A stretch of DNA of 64,000 nt from Anagrus nilaparvatae. Its lineage: Eukaryota > Arthropoda > Insecta > Hymenoptera > Mymaridae. The notes under the pieces are model-generated. The model was given only the letters and a program-made list of their open reading frames with translations, did not search any database and was not told the origin of the DNA. The stretch lies in contig JAKSXM010000007.1 in the NCBI GenBank assembly GCA_022575985.1, positions 14,634,501-14,698,500 on the forward strand, read 5' to 3'. Below, one piece after another: positions 53,980 to 64,000 of the stretch. The number at the start of each line of letters is the position of its first letter. Position 1 is the stretch's first letter. A program made the position numbers and the translations under genes.

Positions 53980-54278
53980 ATTATTTCAACCCTTACAATT
54001 ACGAAGTAAGCAATACGAGGAACATAGGTAATAATAGTGAAAGTCGTCATTTGTGTCCGAAATGTAACAGAAGTTATAAAAATTATTACGATATGTCAAA
54101 ACATTTTAAAAATCATTGTGGTAAGGCTCCTAGATGGGGCTGTCCATATTGTCCACAAATATCTAAAGTTTCGTCGAATATGTACGCTCATATTAGGTCG
54201 AGGCATCCTAATTCAGATGTGTTTGCAGTTGATTTGTACAAAAATAAAGATGTTGAGCCCTTCATGGCTAAAAAATAA
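53980..54278 (+). CDS. lola: lola alternative 3' exon, zinc-finger pair (20, last)
   Basis: Acceptor TTATCTTTTCAG ends at 53979; AT makes Asp, then Y-F-N-P-Y-N-Y-E-V-S. It has 99 residues. Finger 1 is H-L-C-P-K-C-N-R-S-Y-K-N-Y-Y-D-M-S-K-H, closing F-K-N-H-C-G-K-A-P, where E-C-G is H-C-G. Finger 2 is W-G-C-P-Y-C-P-Q-I-S-K-V-S-S-N-M-Y-A-H, closing I-R-S-R-H-P-N. The tail is D-V-F-A-V-D-L-Y-K-N-K. AATAAA lies at 54344-54349. No further cassette is found in the remaining 9.7 kb, so this may be the 3' end of the array, though more could lie beyond the window. Confidence 0.93.
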
Positions 54279-54780
54279 ATTAGAATTTTTTTTTATATAA
54301 AGAAAAATAAAAAAAACCAATGGTATAATAGTTTTGGCTTGTAAATAAAGAATATTAAATAAATATTTATGAAATTATAAAAATTTCTTAGTGAGTTTAC
54401 TGAAAGTTAAATCTGTCTTTATTTGGTAAAAAATTTCACGAACAATTTTAAAATTGCAAAAAAAATTGATTTTATAGTACGTATAATTTTTTATTTTTGA
54501 TTTTTATTCAATATTTTTAAAATAAATCCGAAACTTCATAATTTCGCCTTAGTTACAAAAATAAATTTTTTTTAAAAGTATTTCGTAAACTTTCTAGAAA
54601 ATATTGTAGTTTCATAAACTTATAGTAGAAAAATAAATATCTATTTTAATAAAAAATTTTAATCTATTTTCGAAAAAAAAATTAAATTTGAGAAAATTAT
54701 TTATAAACTAAAAACTGTAAGTAAGAAATAAAAAATGTTTATTTGTTGAATAAATATTATTTGTTAAAAGGTTTATTTAT

Positions 54781-55884
54781 TATAGTCAAGACGCCAGCAA
54801 TGTTAAATGCATCCAACGCATTTTTGGTTGCTGAAACCGATTTTGAAGGTTTCGTTCATTTTCGGATGGCCAGTTTTGAGTAATGGACGCTATATAATAA
54901 AAAATCGGCAAAAAATTAGCACGATTGGCAATATCTTGAAAACAATTGCTAATTCAGCCTATTTTTGGTACCCCAATAAGGTTTTCGGGGTCACTTATCA
55001 CGATTTTGATGACAGATTTATAAAAACCAAAATGGCGGACACAAAATGGCGTATTTCTAACCTCAGCAACGGCGATTTATGCTGTTTTAAGCATATTTAC
55101 GTTGTCTGATAAGTTTTCCTGACCAGTTATAACAATTCTAAAGGTCATATTTTTAATTTTCAAAATAACGGGCAAAAATGGCGGATTCCTAACCTCAAAA
55201 TCGACAATAAATGCTATTTTAAGTATTGACGAACTTCCACCAAGGTCTTTGCAGAACTTGCAGCAGAAGATGCCGTTGCAAGGAAGCAAATGTAATGTGT
55301 TGTTCTTTTTGCTTTCGGATTCAAAAAGGTTGCTAAAATTCAATATTGAATGAAAATATATTATAGATTTTATGTAAAATCTTGGCTTAAACCAAGGTTG
55401 TTTTAATATATTATTGTCGATTTTGAGGTTAGGAATCCGACATTTGCAGCCCGTTATTTTGAAAATTAAAAATCTGACCTCAGAATCGTTAAAACTGGTC
55501 CGAAAAACTTATTAGACTACGTAAATATGCTTAAAACAGCATAAATAGTCGTTTCTGAGGTTAGAAATACGCCATTTTGAGTGTGCTATTTTGGTTTTTA
55601 TAAATATGTCTTCAAAATCGTGACCAGCGACCACGAAAACGTTATTGGGGTACCAAAAATAGGCTGAATTAGCAATTGTTTTCAAGATATTACCAATCTT
55701 GCTAACTTTTCGCCGATTTTTTATTATATAGCGTCCACTACTCAATACTGGCCATCCAAAAATGGATGAAACCTTCAAAATCGGTTTCAGCGACCAAAAG
55801 TACATACGCTTCACTGAGGTGCATCAATTCTAGTGCTGATAAAATTTTTGGATTCATTTAACATTGCTGGCGCCTTGACTATTA
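54781..55884. mobile_element. 1.1-kb fold-back element with ~400-bp arms
   Basis: Ends TATAGTCAAGACGCCAGCAA and TTGCTGGCGCCTTGACTATT are inverted, and the inversion continues inward through ACCGATTTTGAAGGTTTC, GGACGCTATATAATAAAAAA and AATCGACAATA to about 55210 and 55415. Open frames in the arms (54807-55109 forward, 55512-55814 reverse) are mirror images of each other and not genes. Confidence 0.88.
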
Positions 55885-55888
55885 TACA

Positions 55889-56051
55889 GGCTGCAACGCA
55901 ATAGGTATTATCTAAAAGGAGTTCTTCGATAGCTATAGCCGCTATATAGCCGCTATACTATAGTATATAATAGCGTGTATATACTATAGTAAGCATAGCG
56001 GCTATAGCTATCGAAGAACTCCTTTTAGATAGTACCTATTGCGTTGCAGCC
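55889..56051. repeat. Near-perfect 163-bp palindrome
   Basis: Arms GGCTGCAACGCAATAGGTAT...TATCTAAAAGGAGTTCTTCG...ATAGCTATAGCCGCTAT and the complement, with a centre of TATAGTA repeats. It starts four bases after the preceding element, so one probably inserted beside or into the other's end. Confidence 0.88.
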
Positions 56052-56351
56052 GGTATAAAATTAACAGCATTCATTCTCATTTAATTTCTGTTTTTGTTTT
56101 ACTCCCGAACTGAAAGGTGTGCAAAGAACTAAAACGTTGTTCGAAATGTTGACAGCTGTAATGGTTGCTTTAGCTATGTTTATTATTAGCCAAGAGATTA
56201 GAAAATATGTTTCTAAAAATGTACTTAATCTATTAAGTTCTTATTTTATAAGATTGCATAAATTCAAATTTACTTGAATATCTTAAAAGAATACTTTTTT
56301 TCTATTTATTTCTTGAGTTTTATTATAATTTTTAAAGAACAATCTTTTTAG

Positions 56352-56563
56352 TGCATCGCGATACGATATGATGTCGATATTTTAAAATTATCGATATCGT
56401 CTCGATAGAACCGTTATAATTATCGGTGATACGAGAATATCGGCGATATTGCTATAATAAAATTATCGTATTGTCATCGATAAATTTTGCAAAGTACCGT
56501 ATCGATATCGTTTTGGATTTCTATACGGTATCGATATTAATATCGTATATCGTGATGCACTAA
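56352..56563. repeat. ATCG-rich element with inverted ends
   Basis: Begins AGTGCATCGCGATACGATAT and ends ATATCGTATATCGTGATGCACT. The interior is dense in TCGATATCG and CGATA words, unlike any neighbouring DNA. The ends suggest a hAT-like miniature element. A target duplication was not resolved. Confidence 0.7.
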
Positions 56564-59500
56564 ATTTTTTTTCACATTGGTATTGAAAAAAAATTTATAA
56601 ATATATTGAAGTTGCATGAAAAATTATTTAAAGAAACTTGTATCAAATAATAAAAAACACCAATTTTTAAAATTTAAAAAAAAAATAAAATAAAATGTGT
56701 ACTTATTTAAAAAAAGTTAGTTTTTTTGCTGCAAACTATTATAATAATAATTTTCTTTTGCGTGTTTAATTTGTTCTTATAAAAGAATGATTAAAAGATC
56801 GATTAATTGCAATATGCATTATTGCATTTTTGTATTAAACACAGATATGCAGAAGCGTATTTCGTGAAAACTGTTAATATTACACTTTTGATTTATTTAG
56901 AGTCACGCAGTGTGTCTATTGTTATCAAATTGTTATCAATGATAAAAAGTGACAAGTGTTTGATTAAATTGAATTATTGGACATTATCCATAAAAATGTA
57001 TAATTTTTAATTTATGCTACACACACAAAGAATGTATATATACAAATATAAACATATACAATAAATAAATAATTTTTTTGTTATCATATTAAATAAATAC
57101 AAATAATTTTGTCTTTTAGTTTACAATTTTTTCCACCTAATAAATCTGGTCTCCAAGTTATTATACACCCCATACCTTATCGTATCATCTCAAGGTATGT
57201 AATTACCAACATTTATAATAATAAAAATTACTTTATTTTTGATTAATATTTTTTTAATATAAATACATATAAATTTTAAATAAACATTTTATTTACATAT
57301 ATGAAGAAAAATGAGCTTCCTTTCTTCATCGCTAAAATTCACCTTACCGTATATATGGGCCCGTCCAGGATAAAGCGAACAGCTAAAAAAATTTTTAAAA
57401 TGTGTTACTTTTTACCTGGGATTTGTGAAACCATTCCTATTTTACACTTCAAAATTTTAATATGTAGCTGCTCCATAGTTGGATTTTTTAAAATTTTTGT
57501 TTTTAAATATTTTAAGTTTTTGAAATAACTTAAAACCATGACACTTTTATTGTATTCATATTAATGGGAAAAAGTATTCTTACCTGAACAAATAAAAAAA
57601 ATTTTTTTTTTCTATTTTAACTCTGTTTCAAATTTTTTCTCTTTGATAGCAGGTTTCAAATTTCCAGAAAATTTTTTAATAGTGGGTTCAAGGCACCTGA
57701 TCCATTCTAAGATCATGCAATTGGTATTACTATGTGCGAGATATTACTTTTTTTGTCTATATTAAGCTCATGTTTCAATGCTGTTTTTGTATCAAAGTGG
57801 CGATTTTTAAACATTAGTTATTTAACAAATTAAAAATGAAAAGTTTTCAAAGAATTTATTACTTTTTAAATAATTTTATCGGTTGTACATTTATTGTTTT
57901 TTATGCATGAGAAGTTTTAATATCAATTTTGCATAAAATTAGCAAATTTCAAGTACATAAATATGTAAAAGATTAGACATTAAATTAAATTATTAAATTC
58001 AAAAATATATTTATATTTAACTGAAAATTGATTCGTGTAACAGAAATTGAAAACTACCCTGCAAATAATAAATTTTTAATATTAATATTATGATATTTTT
58101 AATTAATTAAATTAAAACAGCTTTTATTATAATTTATTTATTGCGTCTTCTGTTTACAAATTAATACTGTTTTGAACTAAACCTAGTTCAACGAAAATGT
58201 AATTCCATCCATATGCATTCTGTGCGAAATTCCATTTTCATTGAATTTTATCATTGTTATGCATTGATCAGTTTGAAAAATTTATTAAAAATTAATAAAT
58301 ATTAAAGATAATTGAAATACCATGATAAAAAAATTTTTTGAATAATTTAATTAATTTAATTAATAATAATTTAATAAGTCATATTATACATTATTTAACA
58401 AATATTAAGTTTTTAATTCTTCTGAAATAATTTGTGTTACTTCACTGAAAAAAAATCCGATTGTGAGCAACTGATTTTTTTAATTAGTTAAAACTTTTGT
58501 AAAGGTACTAAAATGTAATTTTATTAAATAAAAAAAATACAAAAATAATATAATTGTAATTTTTGCAGCAACTTAAGATAGTCTAACGGTTAAAGTATAA
58601 TTGGTCATAAAAAATTTTCGGGTTATGGACTTAAAATATAAAACTTGAAAAATGAAAACCAACAAAAATTTGATAGGATAAAAAACTAGTCTATAACTTT
58701 ATTTAGAAGACAGCCATTTATTTCCCAAAATAAGGCCTTTCGTTTCTAGGATTTGAAGGGGTTATAATAAATCAATCTAAAATGATTTCGAGTGATACGG
58801 TGTTCTAAATGTAGTGAACTCTCTTTATGAATTGAGATTCATGTGCGAAGATCGATCGGGAATGTATTTCAAGTAGTAAAAAAATTAATTCACATTCTTT
58901 ATTACCTTAATTATTTAAAAGTAGAATTATGTACGTAAAAGCTTTTAGTATCATAATAGATTTTTTAGAACAATAATCTGATAATTTAATATGATTACTT
59001 TGGGTGAAGTTCAATTTCTATTGAGACATGTATAGAATATCTGGTTAAAATTTGATAGAAGAAGACCCCATAAAAGAAAATTAAGTTATTTTAGCTTTGC
59101 AAGGATGGATTTGAAAAAGGTAAAATTTAAAATTTGATTAGATGAAGTTAAAGTCTAATTAAAAGAAGGGTTTTAGGTGAAAATTGGAATGATTAGTCAA
59201 AAATAGATCTTAAGAAAAAACGAATAATGAAAACTGTCTTAAAAAAAAAATAACAAAAATAAATTGAATAAAATAACAGTAGAAGTAAAGACCTGTAGGT
59301 GGCTCACTCACCAGAGGGCCAATGATCAGATTTTGTATGATAAAAAATCACAGATTTAATACTATAGTTAATTTATGTTTAATAGTTAGATAAGATTTGT
59401 GAAGAGCATCACGAGACTTCGAGACGAAACTGCAGAATACTAATTTTTCGAGACCCGAGACGATACAAGACTTGTACATCGAGACTCTCGAAAAGTCTCG

Positions 59501-60241
59501 AAATATATAATAAAAATGAAGTTTATTTTGTGAAATTTAACATTTGCAATTTATTTTTTTATTTTAATTTATCTTTTAATATAATAAACTGTAATAGTTA
59601 CCTATTAATTAATCTTTAGAATGTGTCTTTATGTCTTCAAACGTTGTTTTTTTCATATGGTTTTTGTTTATAACAATATTGGGTAATACCCAAAGAACAT
59701 GTAAGCTTGGTCGTGATCTTCAAACGGTATTAAACCGTTTTCATCCCTAAAAATTTGTTTGATGTATTTTTTATAGTGAGTCCATTCAACTGTAGAATTT
59801 TTTAAGCAAGCTTTCCCACAAAATTATGTTTATCCTCTTGCCTAAGCCATAGGTTAAAATGAATTTTAATAACTGTAATGACCCACCTTTAACAAATTAA
59901 GGGTCTTCAACACTCTCAATATAGCATATATTCCTAAACATGAAAACATTTTTTTGAATAAAATATAAATATTATAATTTATAAATTAATCTTACACTAT
60001 CGTCTCCTCATGGATAAATATCAAACGCTTCATTTAGTGAAAAATAATCCATTTTTCTATTTCAAACTTAAAAGATAAACAATATTTGGAAACTGATATC
60101 TTTACAAAAAATTTATCACAATATATACTAAATTCAGTGGTATTTACAAATTATAATTGCATAATAAAAAAATTACGATATTTAATTTACCATATTGTAA
60201 ATAGATTACAAAATGAATAATTCAATTACTCATATTTGGTA
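56564..60241. other. Long stretch without a recognised gene
   Basis: AT-rich. A small CGAGAC/GTCTCG-rich repeat lies at 59405-59510. The open frames at 56807-57010 and 57301-57528 show no domain or codon signal that I trust. Confidence 0.5.
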
Positions 60242-62100
60242 TTACTGGTACATTTTAAAATTAAATAAATAAAAAAATAATGAGAATTTATGAAAATGAT
60301 TTTCTCTGTGCAATATTTGAATATTATCATAATCATAAGCAAAGTCGTGTTCCCTATTGTGATCTAAGATATGTTTGTTAATAACGTTATGATAGGTGGG
60401 AGATAACTTAATGTTCTTTTTATTTTCACCAGCTCTTATTTTTTTTATAAACGTTTTGTTTGGTCTGCATAAATTTGAGGGCAATTTTTACAATTAATTT
60501 TGTAGATTAAATTTTTGTTGCTACATCTTTTGAGAGGATCTTTGCCAATTTTTATGATCTTATTTAATTTGAAAGGCTTACAGAAAAAAGTTTTCATATT
60601 ACATTTATTTCTTAAGGTGTGTTGCAATGTTTTAGAGATTCTCGGAATTAATGGTAAAACAATACTGTGTAGTTATTTGTGTCCAAGTTTGTATTATTGT
60701 TTTGATCAACATCAGAAGTAGCATTAAGGTTTTCAAGAAAGTTTTTAAAATGGTGGTCTATAAATTTGTTTGGGTACCCATTAAAAATTAGATCTTTTTT
60801 AAATATTTTGAAGTTTATGTCATGAAATTTTTAGGATAAAAATAGAAAATTTTTAAATATCCCAGTTTTAGTGGAGAAGGAGTGATTAGAAGAATAATTC
60901 AAATAACGTCCAGAAAAAGTAGGTTTTTGTAGATGTCTGTAGAAAGGGTACGATCATTGTTTTTAATAACTAGAATGTCAAGAAAATTTAGTTCATCATT
61001 TTTCTCCAACTCGTAGGTGAATTTTATATTAGAATGATAACTCGTAAATAATTTTAGGACCTCAAATTATTTCTTTATTTAATATCATAAAAGAATCATC
61101 TACGTATCGAGAATAAGAGAGAATATTCTAGTTAAAAGTTTCTAATACTTTTTGTTCAAGGTCTTGGATGACAAGATCAGCTAAAATTGGGGATAAACTT
61201 AATCCCTTTGGCATTAAGTAGTTTGACGGTAGAATTAGTTTGACGGTACAATTTGTTGTAAGTATAGAGAATTGTAGTAATTAAAGTAATTAATTTATAG
61301 CAATTCATTAGTACCTCTAAACCTTTAATGAATTCTTTTTCAGATAATTTAGTAAAATTTTTAATTTTAGAAAAATGTTTTTTTATGTTATCTTTTACTA
61401 GTTTAAAAGTAATATTTATTAAACATATTTGTAATGTCGAAGGAAGCCAAAACAAAATTATTCGGGATGTGCATGTCTTGAATTTTAGATAAAATTCAGT
61501 GCGGTTTTCTATTACTTGAGTTGGTCTAGGACAAGCAGAGACTAAAATTTCTTTGTAGATGTTTGAGATTAAAAAAAGCGGCGAATTAATACAAGAAGTA
61601 ATTACTCTTAATGGAAAACCGCCTTTGTGTATTTTATATAGACCATAGGCTCTGGGTAGGTTGGTGTCTTCCGTTAAAATATTTTTTCTTTCTATTTCAG
61701 GATTTAGAAAATTGTTTACTCTCCATCGGTCAAGGAGTCTAATAACATTATTTTTAACTGTATCTGAAGGATCAGAATCTATAAAGGAATATTTGTTTTT
61801 ATCCTAAAAGATATTTTTCATACTGTATATATAATTTATCAAAAGTTTTTGAATTAATTATTTTTTTAAGGTTATTTTCTAGAATAGATTTTTGTTTATT
61901 TAAAAAGTCGATGTGTATGTGTATGTCTTTAATTTTAAAATTCAAAACAGTACTATGTATTTTATTAATGTAATTATTGGCTTTAGATTTAATGAATTTA
62001 CTATGGAAATGTAATTTTTGGAAGTTTTTTGTAATAAGAAATAACTTATTATTTTTCAATTTATTTCTGGTGAATCTTTAGCCCTTAAATAAAAATTAAA
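60242..62100 (-). pseudogene. Penelope-like retroelement (reverse transcriptase plus GIY-YIG), degraded
   Basis: Read on the minus strand the order is reverse transcriptase then endonuclease, as in Penelope-like elements. Around 61215-61140: L-S-L-S-P-I-L-A-D-L-V-I-Q-D-L-E, the thumb-side motif of this family. At 61106-61095: the active-site Y-V-D-D in R-Y-V-D-D-S-F-M-I. At 60627-60445: L-I-Y-K-I-N-C-K-N-C-P-Q-I-Y, then D-Q-T-K-R-L, the GIY-YIG endonuclease core with G replaced (usual Y-I-G-Q-T is Y-A-D-Q-T). At 60400-60300: E-H-D-F-A-Y-D-Y-D-N-I-Q-I, the downstream part. Stops and frameshifts separate all blocks. Upstream conserved helices lie at 61455-61300 (F-T-K-L-S-E-K-E-F-I). Confidence 0.8.
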
Positions 62101-62103
62101 TAT

Positions 62104-62193
62104 AAAGAGGAAATATTTTTTGACCAAGAGGGCTAATTGACTAACTTTAAGTTCACCTTCCGTTCACCTTATCAAGCATTTAAACATAAATAA
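62104..62193. repeat. 90-bp inverted repeat, left arm
   Basis: Exact or nearly exact reverse complement of 62291-62380. Contains GACCAAGAGGGCTAATTGAC and TTCACCTTCCGTTCACC. It starts right at the upstream edge of the Penelope-like relic, whose family often carries inverted terminal-repeat copies. Confidence 0.9.
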
Positions 62194-62290
62194 TAAAGTA
62201 TACTTTATATAATGACTAAGAACAAGTCGTTCTAAATTAGAAAGAGTTTTATTAACAATTAGTAATGATTTTTAATTAAGTTTATATAAT

Positions 62291-62380
62291 TTATTTATGT
62301 TTAAATGCTTGATAAGGTGAACGGAAGGTGAACTTAAAGTTAGTCAATTAGCCCTCTTGGTCAAAAAATATTTCCTCTTT
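62291..62380. repeat. 90-bp inverted repeat, right arm
   Basis: Partner of 62104-62193, with a spacer of 97 bases. Confidence 0.9.
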
Positions 62381-64000
62381 TCGTCGTTTTTAACTAAAAT
62401 ATTTACCAAGAAGACTAGACGTAAAAACAAAAAAATTACCATCATATTAAAAAACATTATAATAATTTAACCCTGATTTTTATTTTTTTTAAAATTAAAT
62501 AAAAAAAGATTCTTAAAACAGTTAAAAAGTGTATTTTCTTTTATAATAAATTAATTATTGGTAACCTTCAATATTATTTTTAATAAAAATTAATTAATTA
62601 ATTAATTTCTAAAACTAACTAATTAATTTTACAGTCGCAGAAATATTAAATTATCATATTTCAATATTATATAATAAAAAATAGGTTAAATAAATATTAT
62701 TTAAAAAATTCTATATTTTTATTAATTAAAATTGACACATGTTTTAAATAAATTTTAAAGATTTAAATATTTTAATCGAGTATTTACTTGTATAAAACTT
62801 GTATAAGTTTTAGGCATCGAAATGACCTGGGGACCAAATTTATTCACAAATTAGACATTTTAGAACTTTTCGATTTTTTGACTTGGATACATTAGGTGAT
62901 CGAGCCTAAAAATTTTCAAATAATTTATCACTGAAAAAATATAAATTAGAATCAAATAGTTTCTATTTAAGTCAAGTACATTTTTTATAAATCAAATACC
63001 ATAGTTTGTATTCAATTTATTTGACTTTCTTCGAGGGTTTCCTTTTTGACTAACTAGATAAGCCATTAGATTTTAATAAAAATTTCTTTAGTAATTTTTT
63101 ATTCATAATTGTCAATAAATAATAAATAAATATAAAGCTGAACAACAATCAAAAATAACCGGGAACATGACATCTTAGGTATGTATTTCAAACAAAGGTA
63201 AAATAATTTTGGAACAAAATGAATTTTATTTCTTAAAACAAATTATTTCTCGAATTTATTGCTTCTTGCTATGTTGCTCGGCATGTATTTCGTAAATCAC
63301 TTTACTCATAACAGTTTTAAACTATACTTTCTAATTATTATTATAAGTCCTAGAAGGCTGATTCCATGTAAAACGTACGTTGACTTGCAGATGGGGTCTT
63401 CCGAATGAGCTGCAACTTTGTAAAGAAATGTTTATAAATATAAAATATCCTCACTCCCTTATTTTTACCTCTTAAAATCGTTTCTAGCCATCTCTGTGAA
63501 TTTTTAAAAATTACAACCGATTTTAAAGCTCTCAGTCACCAATTTTTACTTCATTATATAAAAGCATGAAGAAATATTAAAAAAAATATCAGAAAACAGT
63601 TTTTGATTGGAAATTTATCTGGCTATACGAATTTCCAAACCCTTTTATGAGAAACTATTTAAGTGATTCTTAGTGAAAATGACCTGAATTGAAAGTGAAT
63701 ATCTGCAATTTTGAAAAATCTTATTTGGCTGGATTTTGTATGTTGAAATATGACTGCATGCCAATTTTTATGATACTAGATTAAAAATTTTTGAAATAGC
63801 TGCTGCTTTTTGAATACAAATATTTTCAAATTTTTAAGAAAAATCTACACAACAAATCTTAAAGTACTTTTTTTAACTACAAAAAGGTTCAATTGTAAAT
63901 TACTTGTAAATTAAACCTTTTAAAACTATTAGATTTTAAATTAATTATTATTAGTATATTTAAACTTCATAAAATAGCTAACTATACAGGTCATGAATAT
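62381..64000. other. No gene recognised
   Basis: AT-rich with a TTAATTAATTAATTAATT run at 62590-62607. No coding sequence, RNA gene or further zinc-finger acceptor was recognised up to the window end. Confidence 0.5.

Noticed and set aside
54807..55814. Two open frames of 100 codons with near-identical proteins, on opposite strands
   Set aside because: They are the two arms of one fold-back element. No start context or domain.
1..64000. CRISPR arrays, bacterial operons, Shine-Dalgarno sites, phage genes
   Set aside because: Introns, polyadenylation signals and animal transcription-factor domains show nuclear insect DNA. No regularly spaced repeats of CRISPR type were seen.

Overview
The window looks like part of an insect nuclear genome. 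It is very AT-rich, with AG/GT-bounded introns, AATAAA signals and many small palindromic repeats. It reads as the 3' half of a longitudinals lacking (lola)-type locus, probably from a hymenopteran such as a parasitoid wasp. The species assignment is inference from base composition and the style of the zinc fingers.

From about 4.6 to 54.3 kb the + strand carries 20 separate intact terminal exons that encode C2H2 or C2HC fingers. Most carry the lola-type pair: a first finger ending in L-x-R-H-x4-E-C-G-x-x-P, then a second of the C-P-Y-C type. Every one starts at an AG acceptor whose first two bases complete a codon (phase 1) and runs to its own stop. The shared 5' exons that would supply the BTB/POZ domain are not here and are expected upstream of base 1. 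Three or four decayed copies (4.07, 23.24 and 28.26 kb, perhaps 46.16 kb) show that such cassettes are born and die by duplication.

Layout: 0-4 kb holds repeat relics, including a possible BEL/Pao fragment and a 5S-related SINE. 4-9.1 kb holds one dead and five live finger exons. 9.36-17.0 kb is a tandem duplication containing multi-exon cassettes. In its second copy a pogo/Tigger-like element has inserted, and the start of its transposase (a psq-type helix-turn-helix) is in phase with the preceding host exon. 17.7-19.9 kb holds a long acidic multi-finger exon with a possible private promoter and start codon. 20.8-28.5 kb holds four live and two dead cassettes. 29.3-30.9 kb holds two exons encoding an apterous/Lhx2-9-type homeodomain, with no LIM domain seen nearby. 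31-36 kb is repeats plus a Crypton-type recombinase relic. 36.9-44.4 kb holds three large finger cassettes, two of them sharing a tandem-duplicated first part. 46.7-54.3 kb holds five compact cassettes. 54.8-64 kb has fold-back elements and a decayed Penelope-like retroelement, and no host gene that I can recognise.

How the parts would work together: a transcription factor with a constant dimerisation domain takes one of many DNA-binding tails by alternative (in flies also trans-) splicing. All cassettes share the same splice phase, so any downstream exon with a phase-1 acceptor could be used. The two most interesting guests in this phase-locked array are the homeodomain exons and the transposase-derived psq exon.
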